Below, one piece after another: positions 47,043 through 59,253 of a DNA stretch of 64,000 nucleotides. The stretch covers positions 250,001 through 314,000 of the forward strand of contig JAQFVV010012967.1 in the NCBI GenBank assembly GCA_028023455.1, given 5' to 3'. The notes under the pieces were generated by a model. The model was given only the letters and a program-made list of their open reading frames with translations. It was not told the origin of the DNA and did not search any database. This DNA comes from Epiperipatus broadwayi. Its lineage: Eukaryota > Onychophora > Udeonychophora > Euonychophora > Peripatidae. The position numbers and the translations under genes were made by a program. Numbering within the stretch: position 1 is the stretch's first letter; the number at the start of each line of letters is the position of its first letter.

Positions 47043-47656
47043 ATCTATAATATAAAGAAGAGAGTTATTTAGGTATAGCTGTATGATTGTGCAAGTTGAC
47101 AAATATGATGGAAAACATAACAAATATGGTTGAATAGTTAATCTCATTTTGTTTTTTTTAGTCATATCTTTATAAAACAATCTTCAGAAGATTAAACCAA
47201 GAAATAGATTCACTCATCACCTAAAGTTTTTTTTATTATAAATATATAGGTATTTATATGAGTCTGGCAGTAATCTGTCAAAAGTATGCTTAGTGTATTA
47301 TAAAACTTTTATTTTAAATTTTATATCAGGTAATAGTGCCAACCATAGATGACTCATTCATTCATAGATGATGCTAAAGTAAAATAATGAATTGTGGTTT
47401 ACTACTGTTATTTCAAAATTTAAATAGAGGCTGTGAATTTTCATTGGTACATTTTTTAAAAAAAGCATTCAATTTTAACATTTTTTTAAAAAATTATTTT
47501 CCAAATAAATTGTATTTACTTCTTGATTGTGTTATCTTATGTACATATTTATAAATACTTTAATGCTTATAGACAAAAATGTTTATGTGGTGTATAAAAA
47601 TATAATCAGAATTTTTTTTCTCTGAATTTATAGTATTTTTTTATTTATTTATTTTT

Positions 47657-47683
47657 TATTACTACTACTACTACTACTACTAC

Positions 47684-47750
<67 letters not shown>

Positions 47751-47815
47751 ATTCATTGTTGTTGTTCTCATCATCATTGCTGCTGTTGTTTTTGTTACTA
47801 CTACTACTGTTGTTG
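47657..47815. repeat. Compound trinucleotide microsatellite
   Basis: (CTA)n, then (TTA)n, then (GTT)n, then imperfect trinucleotides to about 47,815. The 81-codon ORF starting in it is not a gene. Confidence 0.9.
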
Positions 47816-48596
47816 ATGAAAAAATAAGCCAGAAAACATTCTATAGACAGGAACTAAATGTTTTGTTAAACTCTGATTATTCATATTACAATAAATTATA
47901 TGTACTAGAGAAAGAAAAAATGCTTGATGAAAATCAGTTATATTGGATTAGTATGGTGGAGTAAATTCATTTGATCATTTCTTGTCATCTTTTTTTTAAC
48001 ACCAACCTTTCCAAGTATTATACAGTTTTATTAGTAATTAGATCATATTATATGACCAAAAATATAACAATTTAAAATTTGTCATTTGGGCTTCAAGTAA
48101 GAATTTGGAAATAATCTGCAAAAATGTTTAATAGATAATAATGATGGATTTAAAACTATCTCTCATCACTAATTGCAACTGAAGATTTTTAGTTTGATCA
48201 ACTTGTCAAAAGTGAAGGCTTTGACAATTTTATATATTCATATATAAGTTCATATGAAAAAGAAAATAATTGTAGTCAGAATTGTTGTGTCTATAATAAA
48301 AGAATGAAGATCTAGTTACATGAATACATGTATTTATAAAAAAAAAGGGTAATCATAATAAGTACAGATTGATTGCTAATAGTATAAAAGGCACATAATG
48401 ATTGGACCTTATATCATTATTAAAGACCAATTATATTTAAAATTGAAGAAAAAAGAGATTTAGAAGTGGAGAAAAAAAGAAAGACTGATTATATCAGAAA
48501 AATAATTAATCTTTGATGAACCATTATCATATCGATCAAGAAGCGGGAGATACTCTTGTTTAAGCCCAGTTTACTGACTGTTTGTAGTTAACTCTA

Positions 48597-48908
48597 ATAT
48601 ATAAGGGATTTGAATTGACTTTCAAGCACCCTTCAACTATCCACACTATCTCATACCATTGATAGACACGACCACACACATGTAGAAAAGATAAACAATC
48701 ACCAATATGCGTATTTCGTGCTGAACAAGCACTCATCAGTTGGTCCAGATTATCATCTCCCACATATATATACAATCAGTGCTCAGTACGAAATACGTAT
48801 ATTGGTGATTGTTTATTTTTTCTACATGTGTGTGGTCATGGGTATCAGTGGTATGAGGTAGGGTGGATAGTTGTAGGGTGAAAGTCTGTGTTCAAATCCC
48901 CTATATTT
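48597..48908 (-). mobile_element. Fold-back element with hammerhead ribozyme (family 1)
   Basis: Left arm 48,597-48,730 and right arm 48,780-48,908 are inverted copies (for example ATAAACAATCACCAATATGC against TATTGGTGATTGTTTATTT; CCACACACATGTAG against CTACATGTGTGTGG) with a spacer of about 50 bp. The spacer side of the left arm completes a hammerhead on the minus strand; the right arm has only its second half (AGTACGAAATACGTATATTG). Both arms end in GTTCAAATCCC or its diverged mirror, which resembles a tRNA B box. It may be a PLE terminal pair or a SINE-like retrozyme. Confidence 0.75.
48702..48743 (-). ncRNA. Hammerhead ribozyme, type I, canonical core
   Basis: Minus strand, 5' to 3': stem I CCAA (48,743-48,740), CTGATGA (48,739-48,733), stem II GTGCT-TGTTC-AGCAC with the required G-C closing pair (48,732-48,718), GAAA (48,717-48,714), short stem III AT-ACGC-AT, A at 48,706 as the base before cleavage, and stem I TTGG (48,705-48,702). 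Every conserved core position is satisfied. Function of the family: self-cleavage of RNA between the A and the following U. Stem I is short, which is common in natural type I forms. Confidence 0.85.
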
Positions 48909-49221
48909 ACAATTAAGCTCCAGGTATATGAAGAATGTCTATATTTCAAATATTTAATTCTTATATCTAAAAGCTGTGATTAGTCAAATATGAATTCTAT
49001 CACTATTATAGCAATTGAAATCCTAGTTTTATTAATCATAAAAAGATGCATTTTTTTTTTGTTAAAAAAAAGGGGGGGGGTCTAAAACGTCTAAAGACAT
49101 CCTCAAATAAGATGATCGGTTGTGACCTTCTTTTATTTAAAAAAAAGGCAGACACTTTTTTTCCACAGTGCAATAAATTAAAAAAAAAATAAGTGAATGG
49201 CTTGTTATTCAATAGGTATGA

Positions 49222-49252
49222 CGTTCGGGCGCGCCGGAAGTGATTACGCCGT
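49222..49252 (+). promoter_or_regulatory. CpG-rich CRE plus ETS-like cluster
   Basis: TGACGT (CRE half-site), then GGGCGCGCCGGAAGTGA containing the ETS-type CCGGAAGTG, in a strongly A+T-rich surrounding. Several CpGs occur in about 30 bp. It looks like a housekeeping-type promoter core, but no gene start is recognised within the window, so it may equally be a transposon's own promoter. Confidence 0.3.
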
Positions 49253-49299
49253 GTGCGAACTATAGGATCTGCATTAAATCGTTTAAGGGAAGTGCAATT

Positions 49300-50150
49300 A
49301 ATAAGATTATATTGAACTGTTTTTACTTTATTATTCTTTAATAAGTCCTTGGCAATAACAGAAGCAAGAATTGCTTGAATAAATAAAGGTAATAAATATG
49401 GTTAATATTATCTGGCTGTCAGTCAAACTTTCTTTAATCTCTCAAACAAATTCTGTCATTCTTTCATCCCATCTCCAGTACTTTTTTTTTTTGTAAAAAA
49501 AAAAAAAAAATGTTAAAGCTATTTTGCATTTAGTTTACATTCAGATAGATTAACTAAAATTCTAAATCTAAGTTTTTGATTTTTTTTCTTTTTAATAACT
49601 AAAATCAAAAACCGGTTTTATGAACTTATTTTCATTATACATCTCCATCCATTCCCCCCTCACCCGTTTGTTTTCATAAGTTTTATTATTTTATTTTTAA
49701 ACACATAATACAAAAATAAAATAAAGCTCTTTCCTACTTAATAAAAAAAAAAAAAAAATTACTTGGTGCTAGAATTGAAAAATAGAAAAACAGACTTTAT
49801 TGTTATTTTTTTAAAAAAAATAAGAATAATACAAGACCAGCTTATATAAGGCAAATCTTGGCAAGGATTACTTAACCAGAATTTTTCTTTATGTATGTAA
49901 AGTGACAAATACTATCAATATTTCTTCCACATGAAAGGAAGTTTAACATCTTTTCACATAAAAAATAATAATATACAAAAAAAAAAACATCAGAGAAAGA
50001 GAAAATGGCAGAAAGGGAAATAAATAAAACAACCTCTAAATACTTTTTTTTCTTTTTTATAAAAAGAAAAAAAACTACTGACAAAGAAAAACTAGCTTTT
50101 CAGTGACTTAAGAAAAAGTTTTGATAAAAGAACAGCTTGTAAACACAAAG
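49300..50150. other. A+T-rich spacer with homopolymers
   Basis: Long poly-A and poly-T runs (49,482-49,510; 49,742-49,757). The ORF at 49,872-50,084 is low-complexity. Confidence 0.5.
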
Positions 50151-50177
50151 CTGGACAAGTCTTTCTACTCGGCTTCT

Positions 50178-50283
50178 TGACTTTGACCTCATCAGGTGCA
50201 ACCTCTGACCTTCTTGTTTATGACCTCATCATGTGCAGCCTCTGACCTCCCTCTTTATGACCTTATCATCAACTCCTGACTTT
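50178..50283. repeat. 37-bp minisatellite of TGACCT half-sites
   Basis: TGACCT occurs at 50,184, 50,206, 50,221, 50,243 and 50,258: intervals 22, 15, 22, 15, a 37-bp period with two half-sites per unit. Variants TGACTT flank it at 50,178 and 50,277. TGACCT is the reverse complement of the nuclear-receptor half-site AGGTCA. Units also share CATCAxGTGCAxCCTC. Confidence 0.8.
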
Positions 50284-50289
50284 ATCACA

Positions 50290-51645
50290 TCTAATTCCTT
50301 TATACATTTAGGTCAAATGAAAAATTTAAAATGCCCTAAGTTACCATCAGAGACATTTTTCTCCTCCTTAAAAAGCAAAGGTGAAATCATCAGAAGAAAA
50401 TAACAGTTAACTTTTTTTAAGAAAAGAACACAAATATTTGTATGAATTTAAGTGATCTTTTGAAAATATTTAACTAGTAAAAATTGGAAACGAAGAGAAT
50501 AAAATATTTTAACTTTAAATTGCATTATATAAAACATTTGATTTATTATTATTATTTTTATATATAGAAAGGAAAAATAATATGTCAAAAATGTAAAAAC
50601 TCTATTCTTTCAACTCTCGTGTTTTAACGTTTATTATTAAACAAACAAACAAACAAAAAAAGGACAATATTGTTAAAGGAAATATTTGTGGATGCGAAAT
50701 TCTCTACCCTAAAGCAATTTCAAAGAAGTAAGTAATGGGTCACTAGGACCAAATGAAGCAAAAAAAAAAACACTTGATCATTGTCTTTATGTTTTACCAG
50801 TTTTTGTCACATTATTAATATGACTTAAAATTATATTGCAAAATAATGACACGTATAAATATATCACATATGCATTTAAGATAGGCAGAATCGTGTCCAA
50901 GGAAAAATGCAGATTCGATTTTAATATTCATAAGTTTCAAAAGCAATTCAATTAATCTTTAGCGATTAATTGATTATGCCTATATTTATGTAGCAGATAA
51001 AGAAAAACTAAATTTCCTCAAAATAAAACCAACAATGAAAAACTAGTGTTATGATAAATTAAATAACAAAGTAAGTGATATTATAATTTTAAAATCTAAA
51101 AAAGAAAAAAAATGAATCAAATCATATTGCAAATATATGCACAGGTATGTTAAAATGGTTATATGATATTATAAATGTAGCACTATTAATACATTTTTAG
51201 CCTCTTAGCTTTGTTGGATTAAAATATTAAAAGTAAATAATTTTTAATTCTATTATCTATAAGATGTATATTTACAGTAAATTCTGCATACTATTTTTTT
51301 TTTTTTTTACATTAATGAAACATATTAACAATGAAAAAAAAAGTCATATTAAACCGTTTTTATTTTTAACTCTATTGAAAGCAAATATTAAATTATATCC
51401 ATATTGTTATCATTAATTTTAATATCTGTTAAAACAAATTTAGAACTTTTTTATTATATTAAAGTCTTATTTTTATATCAATACAGCTCCTTTATAATAA
51501 TCAAAAATAAAAAATAAACCTTTACTGATTACCACCCTTCCCCCTATCTCTTTTTTGTAAAATGTATGTCAGCTTATTTAGTGATTTTTTTTTCTTTTTC
51601 TGTTGGTAATATCAACTATTCCAACTTTTTAGAAAGTAAGTAAAT
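50290..51645. other. A+T-rich spacer, nothing recognised
   Basis: Includes an (ACAA)n run near 50,640-50,660 and poly-T near 51,293-51,308. No gene supported. Confidence 0.5.
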
Positions 51646-51650
51646 AAATT

Positions 51651-51791
51651 TACTATGAAAGTTTTTTTTTTTTTTTTAAGTGTCATAGCATCGGCCGGGA
51701 TGCGAACCCGCAACCCAGGCAACTGCCTGCAAATGCAAGGCAGTCGCGCTGACCTCTCGACCACCAATGCAAGACTACTATGAAAGTTTTT
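51651..51791 (-). mobile_element. Retroposed tRNA-like sequence with poly-A and target duplications
   Basis: TACTATGAAAGTTTTT (16 bp) is found identically at 51,651-51,666 and 51,776-51,791. On the minus strand the insert is a short lead (GTCTT), an 84-nt tRNA-like sequence, ATGACACTT, and a poly-A tail (poly-T on the plus strand, to about 51,677). This is the signature of LINE-mediated retroposition of a Pol III transcript. The perfect duplications suggest a recent event. Confidence 0.88.
51687..51770 (-). tRNA. tRNA-like sequence, probable pseudogene (GCA, Cys-like loop)
   Basis: The acceptor stem GCATTGG/CCGATGC pairs over 7 positions (one G-U). A box TGGTCGAGAGG and B box GGTTCGCATCC are strong. 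The T-arm GCGGG-TTCGCAT-CCCGG folds except for the outer pair. The anticodon arm is ambiguous: CTGCC-TTGCATT-TGCAG gives anticodon GCA with one mismatch, while a 6-bp stem CTGCCT/AGGCAG would leave a 9-base loop. With the poly-A and target duplications around it, I read this as a retroposed copy rather than a working tRNA gene. Confidence 0.6.
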
Positions 51792-51799
51792 AGTGCCAT

Positions 51800-52900
51800 T
51801 TTTTACGGAAAAAATGAAAATAAATTAGTTTAAGTAATTGTTAAAATAAAAAAATTATGTGGAAACATAGCATTCATATCATTTAGTCTTATTAATTTAC
51901 AAGTATTTATTTAGTGAATCGCTTTTTTTTTTAAAAAATTTTATTTCAAATATTTATATTAATTTATTTTCTATATTGAATTTTTATTATTGATTAAATG
52001 TATGTATATGTGTGTTTAATATTAAATAAAAATATTATTTAAGTAAATTGTAGCTCATGGTAAATGAAAAAGCCTGATGAGCAAAAAATTTGAAAGATGA
52101 TGTTCTTGTAATGTCTAAATGAGAAGACTTTCTATAATATCAGATTTTAGTTTAAATAATTGGGGAAAAAACCAGTTTTTACTCAAGGTGATATTTTTCT
52201 GATTTAATTTTCTTTCTTTATGGAAGTACTAATGATACTAATCATGCCCAGAATAATTTTAAAATGAATAGCAACATATTTCACTTTCTTTTATTGTAGA
52301 ATTGTATAATGTAAGTTAAATAAGTTAAAAACATTGTATATGCAACAAATGAAGCATAAAATATCTTAATTATAGAATAATAATTTTTTCAATCACCCAA
52401 AAATATAATACAGGTAAATTACTATTTTCTGAACTGTATGAATTTAGAAATGATTTGACTTTTTTGACAAAATTAGGAATTGTCCATAGTCTGGTAATAG
52501 TCATAGTTTTGATTTATTTCTGCCCATAAGTGATTATTTGGAATGGATGGGTACTTTCAGTGTATGACTGATTGAATACATATTTCACATTATAAATATA
52601 AATCTTAAAATTAAATTTCCAATTACTTCTACTAATATAGTTTAAAATTATATATGAAGTATATGAAATTTAATAGTACATTGCCATATTTTATTTGTTA
52701 AGATAATAATATATATTATTATATTAATTTCCAATTTATTAAAGGTGGTAAAATAAATAAATCTAAATATTGTATAATTTAGTAATCAAGTTATTTATAG
52801 CACTTTTCCTCTATTCTTTGGACCATAATTGAATAGATCATTATACTGTTTTTAATATTATTATTTTAATATTATTAAATCTAGAAAGTTGCTTAATTAA
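51800..52900. other. A+T-rich spacer, nothing recognised
   Basis: May include the 3' region of the PLE remnant that follows, but I see no diagnostic sequence. Confidence 0.4.
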
Positions 52901-52929
52901 TTCTATTTTAAGTCATTTGTGCTGTGTTA

Positions 52930-53880
52930 ATTCTTTAATGCTGTTGGCACAAGACTCACCATAATAAATTGCTTTGCAGGTTGGTTCATTGCATTCAATT
53001 TTATAAATCATTTGGAGAACTTGATTTGGAGATAATTTGTCATTAGTGTTGTTCAATGTTTGATCGAAGTTGTTTTAAAACTAATATTGAATTCATTTGA
53101 GCAAATTGTCATCAACTTTTTAGATGTACTTGATATAAAAGGAAGGCTGATTCATGCATTAATGTTGTTGTTATTTATATGCCTGTTATTTAAAAACGGA
53201 AAAGAAGTTTTAAGAATTTTATTTAATATATTATGATAATACCCTGTAGTGACTATATCTTTTATATTATTTTCATTGTTGTCTCTTTTGTCTGCTTCAC
53301 ACTTGCATAATAATAGTTTCTATACAAAAAAACATTTGAAGCCAGCTAATTTGTGTGAAATTGAAGTGTATGAATGTGGGTGAATTATACAGTGAACATT
53401 GAGGGATTTTATGATCATTTTATAATTTATTTGTGTATATGAATGTTGGATTTACATGTCTAAAAACTTAATACCATTTTATGCATCTTCGTTTTCTATT
53501 GTCCATATGAAAAAAGATAATTGATTCAACACATATTAGTAATGGTTTTTTCTTCAGCATAGATAAAAACCTTGTCTACATAGTATATGTATAAAGGTGA
53601 TGTTGCTGTAGTAAACTTTTTTGGGTGACTACCAATTCAAATTTATTCAATACTATGCTGCAAATTATTCCATTTAGGTGTAGCCCCATAGGCTAGTCAT
53701 GTTTTATTGTATAAAATTCTCCATTAAGAAGAGTCATGATGTCCCTATCAATTCACTTAAGAGCGTCAATTATAAAATTGGTTTTGTGCTTATTAAAATT
53801 TAATTCAACTAAAATGTCATGAGTTATGGCAATAGATTGCAGACATAATACTAAACCACAAAAATTAAGTTATAAATTTT
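52930..53880 (-). pseudogene. PLE remnant with RT and EN pieces (copy 5)
   Basis: Minus strand, from high to low coordinates: LLNGEFYTIKHD then PMGLHLNGIICSI near 53,690-53,735 (RT motif B region), YTYTM then a YYVDKV-like reading near 53,590 (motif C, second aspartate changed), and at 52,948-53,020 MIYKIECNEPTCKAIYYGES, the GIY-YIG endonuclease start. The EN sequence resembles the 21-kb PLE (YKMACPQLVCHASYYGET). Several stops and frameshifts; dead. Confidence 0.65.
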
Positions 53881-54030
53881 ATTTTCTATATACCCATATT
53901 AATTCTATGAATATGATTGATCTGGTTAAAAGTAGTGCTAAGCTGTAAATTTGTAAATAATAAACTTATAATCTTTCTGGTATAGTGTACAACACTATGT
54001 GTTGAATCATTAATAAATATTTTAAAGGTA

Positions 54031-54265
<235 letters not shown>

Positions 54266-54299
54266 TTGCACAAACATACACTCACATACCATTTCAATA

Positions 54300-57015
54300 C
54301 ATTTGTATTAAGTTTTACTCTGGTTATACTTTACCTTTATTTAAACTATTTAAATACTTTTATAGAAAAAAACTATACTCATGAAAACTTAGGCAGCTGC
54401 CAGCCAGGCAGTATTAAATGAATCAGAGCATTGTTGTTTCATAAGTCATAAACATTATTATTTTTTTTTGTATTAAATTTGACTGAAAATAAATTTCAAT
54501 GTTGACTCCTAGATGGTTTTACATTGCAAACATGTGCCTAAAATATTAATGAAAAAGAAATTAACTTTACATTTGCTATAAATGCTTTTGCTGAAAAGAA
54601 AAATAAGATATATTCTGTAATTTTTCATACATTTTTGCATTGTAGATAAAATTATAATTTGAAATAATATATCTAATCACATTTTTTTTAAAAAAACAGT
54701 CAGAAATTTAGAAGAGAATGAGAAATATTGAATGCTGAATAAAGAATGCAACTATGTAACAATGTTTTAAGATTCATATTCTCATCAATGTTGTTACCAT
54801 GTATTTTTTATTTAATTTAGATATCTTATGTGAGGTGAAGAGGAAAATATTATTTTTATGAAACTACTAAAAATTTTACAATTAAAATTTATACTTTTGC
54901 AGGGAAGTTTTTATTCACTCTTACTATATATAATAACATTTCATTTATTAAAAAAAATGAATATTAAAAGAAAGATGGATGCAGTTTCTGTATTGTGTTC
55001 TTTTCTGGCTTTACTTCTAGTAATTAATATTTTTTATATTTATTTGGGGTGGGGTAAAGTTTTTTGCCTATGAGTGTAATGAAGCAAATCCATTTTTGTT
55101 TTTAACGTTGTAAAGGTTGCTGGTATTTTATTCATATATAATTTTTTTTTTCAGTTCATGCAACCATTTTTGTAGGTGATAATTTATCAACTCATAGTCT
55201 GAGAGATTCTTAGCATCGTTTTTCTGTATTTACCAAGTGCTGTTTTTAATGGCCACTTTATATCTTCTACCAAATGAGAACAATAATTTTTTGTTGCCAT
55301 GTAGTGTTTATTGATTTAATATGGGAACATTACTTTATTATAATATCTTACTTTTTGATTAATAATAATATTAGATTTTATGATAAAAGATACATTTACT
55401 TTACTAGGAAATAAAGTCTTTTAATTTTAATTAAATTCGAATTTAGGGTTTTGTTTTATTCACTTTTTTAAAAAAAAAAATTGAATTAGTCAAATAATTT
55501 AATACGTAGTAAATAAAGTTTTTGAAAAAATATTAATAGTTTAGATAATTTAATGTTTATTGTTTGAGAAAATGTTGCCATAGTAATTTATCCCTCCTTC
55601 ATATATTACCAGAATAGTTATTTCAATTACAGGAAATATAGTTTAAACATTTAAAGATTAACTGCTTTCATAAAATATTATTTGAAAATATAATAAAACT
55701 AATAATAATAATAAAAAAATTATCATATCTTAAAGATTAGCCAATGTTATATTTAAAAAATATATTATCATGAATTTATAATTTAACATTGTTTAAGATG
55801 ATTAAGTCAGTTCTCACAATTCTGTATTAGTTTATGGGGAAAATAATAAATCCTGATAAAGAATTATAATTATTTTTTCTTAATTATACACACGATCTGC
55901 CTAGCAGTGGTGAATCTAGTATTTAATGGCATTGAAATACTAAATGTTAAGCCGTTGTATATTAGCAAAAACTTTTTTTTTGTTTATAGTATGTACATAT
56001 ATATATATATATGGATAATTACATGAGCAGAAACACTAAAATTTCATTAACCAATAATTAAAAAAAAAAAAAAGGATTTGGCTAATTAAATAGAAGTATT
56101 ATGAACAATCTATTGAATGCCTGAATATCACAACTGTAGTAGGATTAATGTTAGTCATTAATTTTCCACAAAATAAAAAAATAGTTGATTCATTTTTTAA
56201 CAAGGTTATTTCAGGGAATAATATTATAAAAGATTATTAAATATGTTTGTTCATTTGTTAATTTATGGTATACTTTTTCTTCTCTAATAACAGTCATATT
56301 TCCCATTTGTGTTGTGTGTGTGTTTTTTTAAATATTTTCTTTTTCTATTATTCGCAGAAATTTGAATTTAGAAGATTATTTTCCAAGCTAGTACTATTTT
56401 TATAGTGTAATATAATGCTAGTTCAGCTTTAATGTCTGAACCAATTTTTTTTAATCCAAATAGAAATTGAATTTGAAACTAATATAAGAATCAAATACTA
56501 ATTAAATTGCAATAATATATATATATTGTAGCTAACGAAAATAATAACACCTCAATATTTAAGTTGACTGAATGGTGTCTAACGAAAATCTCAGTTTAAC
56601 CAATAGAAAGCGAATCACCCTCTTAATGTAACCAAATATTTATATCTACTTTAAATATTCAGAAACACTTTAAATGTGTATTAATAATATCTCATAGTTA
56701 TAATAACAAATATAACTGTGTAATGCAGAGAAAAATAAACAAATCTAATAATATTTATATGGCTAGTGGATTATCTCTAAGTTTTCAAATATAAATATAT
56801 CAGTCTTAAATGTTATCTCAGAGTTTATAAAATATTTAAATATAATAAATAAGTCTCTTAGAATTTTATTATTTAATTATAAATCTTTAGTCCATATGGC
56901 TGAATAACAAAGGGAAATTTATTGTATCCAAACTATATTTTCCAGTAACTAAATATTAATATTTAAATTATATACACTTGTATTAATAACTAATATACAG
57001 AGTGTTACTTTAGAA
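54300..57015. other. A+T-rich spacer, nothing recognised
   Basis: Short TA runs at about 55,995-56,012 and 56,514-56,525. The 71-codon ORF at 54,858-55,073 has no recognisable domain. No gene supported. Confidence 0.5.
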
Positions 57016-57340
57016 AAATTTGTATACCTTTAAGTCATCATCATCAATAACCATTATCAATCCACTGCAGGATGAAGGTCTCTCCAAATTCAATCCATCT
57101 CTGATCTTTAGCTTCTCTTTTCCACATCACCCCTGCACACTTTCTTATTTCAACAATCCATCTCGCATGTGGTATTTTTCTGGGTCTTTTACAATCTCTT
57201 GGAATCCAGTTTAAGATTTCAATTGTCCATCTACTATCATATCTTCTAGCAATATGTTCAGCCCAACTCCACTTCAGGCTTTTAATTTTTTCAATGAGGT
57301 CAGTAATACCTGTTTATTCTCTTATTCATATATTGCATTT

Positions 57341-58644
57341 TCAATCTCTTCTTGTTACTCCCAACATGCATCTCTTCATACTTCTTTGAGTGGTCTGAAG
57401 TCTCTGTATTGCTCTTTTATTAAGTGTCCAAGTCTCAGATATATAAGTAAGAACTAGTAAAACACATTTATTAAAAACCTTTCTTTTCAGACACATAGGC
57501 ATATTTTCTTTTAGTATCAAGTTATCTCTACCAAAAGCACTCCAAACAAGTTTAATTCTATGATTAATTTCATCCATTAAGTTTCCATCTGTATTAATAA
57601 TCTGACCAAGGTATTTGTAGCTGTTAACTTCTTCTAACTCATCATAATCTATCTGTATTTTTATATTTTGAGCAAATCCATTAAATGTTACTTTAGTCTT
57701 TTTAACATTTAACTCCTGCGACATCACCTGTAGCTCTAAAGCATTATTTGCAAAAACAACTACATCATCTGCAAAATCTAAATGACTTAAATAATCTCCA
57801 TTTACTTTCATTCCTTTAGCTTCCTATTTTAATCCACAAAATATTTTTTGCAGCACTGCTGTAAAACGTTTTGGAGATATGGAGTCACCTTGTCTTATTC
57901 TTTTCTCAATATACACTTTCCTAGTATCATTATGTAATCTTATTGTTGCTGTTGCATTATTATAAATAGTCTTTAAAATATGACAATATCCTGGATCTAT
58001 ATTTTGATGATCCAATGCTTTAATCACTGAAGAAATGTTTATAGAAGCAAATGCCTTTTCATAATCTACAAATCCAACCCATAATGACAACTCATATTCA
58101 TTTGTCCTTTGTATAACTTCTCTAAATACCTGGATATGACCTATTGTACTAAAACCACTTTTAAATCCAGTTTATTCTCTTGGTTAGTGGAAATCCAATG
58201 TTCTCTGTAGACGAGTTGTAATTATCTTAATAAACATTTTGTATAAAACTGATAAAATGATGATAGGTCTGTAATTTCTAATATCTTCTTTATCTTCTTT
58301 TTTAAATATTAATGTTAATACTGCATTATTCCAATCATCTAGTATATTTTTATCATTTAAACATTTGGTGTATAACTTTGCTAAAAAAAAATTATATTTT
58401 TTCATCTGTTTTTTTTTTTTAATACATCAATTATAATTCCATCATTACCTGGAGCTTTGCCTTTCTTCATAAATTTAATTGCATGTCTCACTTTTTCATT
58501 TAAAATTCTGGGCAATTCGGAAGATAAAATAGATATAGGCGGTACTAGTTCTTTATTACTATATAATTCTTGATAGAAGTCTTCTACCCATTTCATGATG
58601 TCATTACTATATAATTCTTGATAGAAGACTTCTACCCATTTCAT
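57341..58644 (-). pseudogene. RTE LINE reverse transcriptase pieces
   Basis: 58,402-58,644: FMKKGKAPGNDGI (pre-palm) preceded by a duplicated 16-residue block. 58,184-58,405: LYTKCLNDKNILDDWNNAVL, LIFKKEDKEDIRNYRPI. 57,824-58,090: GFVDYEKAFASINISSVIKA (motif A; the family has DS here) and RIRQGDSISPKRF (motif B). 57,341-57,811: HLDFADDVVVFAN (motif C, FADD intact), VNSYKYLGQII, then LLVLTYISETWTLNK and RLQTTQRSMKRCMLGVTRRD. Motif order and sequence fit RTE/BovB. Frames differ between pieces. Confidence 0.82.
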
Positions 58645-58650
58645 GATGTC
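58555..58650 (-). repeat. In-frame 48-bp tandem duplication in the LINE
   Basis: ATTACTATATAATTCTTGAT recurs with a 48-bp period (58,555 and 58,603), producing the duplicated block MKWVE(V/D)FYQELYSN. The frame is preserved. Confidence 0.9.
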
Positions 58651-59253
58651 ATCTCTTTTTTTAGTAATAATTCCATCTTTTTTTCTTATTGCAGATATAA
58701 ATTTCCTACCAATACCAAAATGTTGTTTTACATTCTTGAGACTTTTAATTCTCTTCTACAGCTTTCCTTGCTAGTTCACAGTTATATTTTTTTATATCAT
58801 TTTCAACTTTTTTCCACACCATTTTACAAAATTTGAGATATTCAATCTTTTTTAATGCATCATTTTTGTATATCTTCATATTCTTTCTTTTCTTCATAAA
58901 TTCTCTAGTCTCAGTAGAAATTTTAGTGGTCAATTGCTGCTTTTTTTTACCAGCTATCTTTATTGCAGTTTTTAAAAGTGTATAAGTTATTTTCATATTA
59001 ATTTCATTCAAATCTGAATCATGTTCAAAATCTACTAATTCAGTACTTGGAACCGATTTGTAAGTTCTGATTTAAATTCATTAGAATGTTTCTGAAGATT
59101 AGGAATATCAACTGTAAATATTGTTTTTCTTAATAATTTTTGTTTCTCTAGTTTTGCATTAACACATATCTTACATCTTACTAATCAATGATCATATCCT
59201 ATGTTAAATTTATTAAGAAACATTACAATCTTGAAATATGTATTTTCTGTTAG

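Noticed and set aside
57020-57457. Plus-strand ORFs over the RTE element
   Set aside because: Antisense shadows of the minus-strand LINE.
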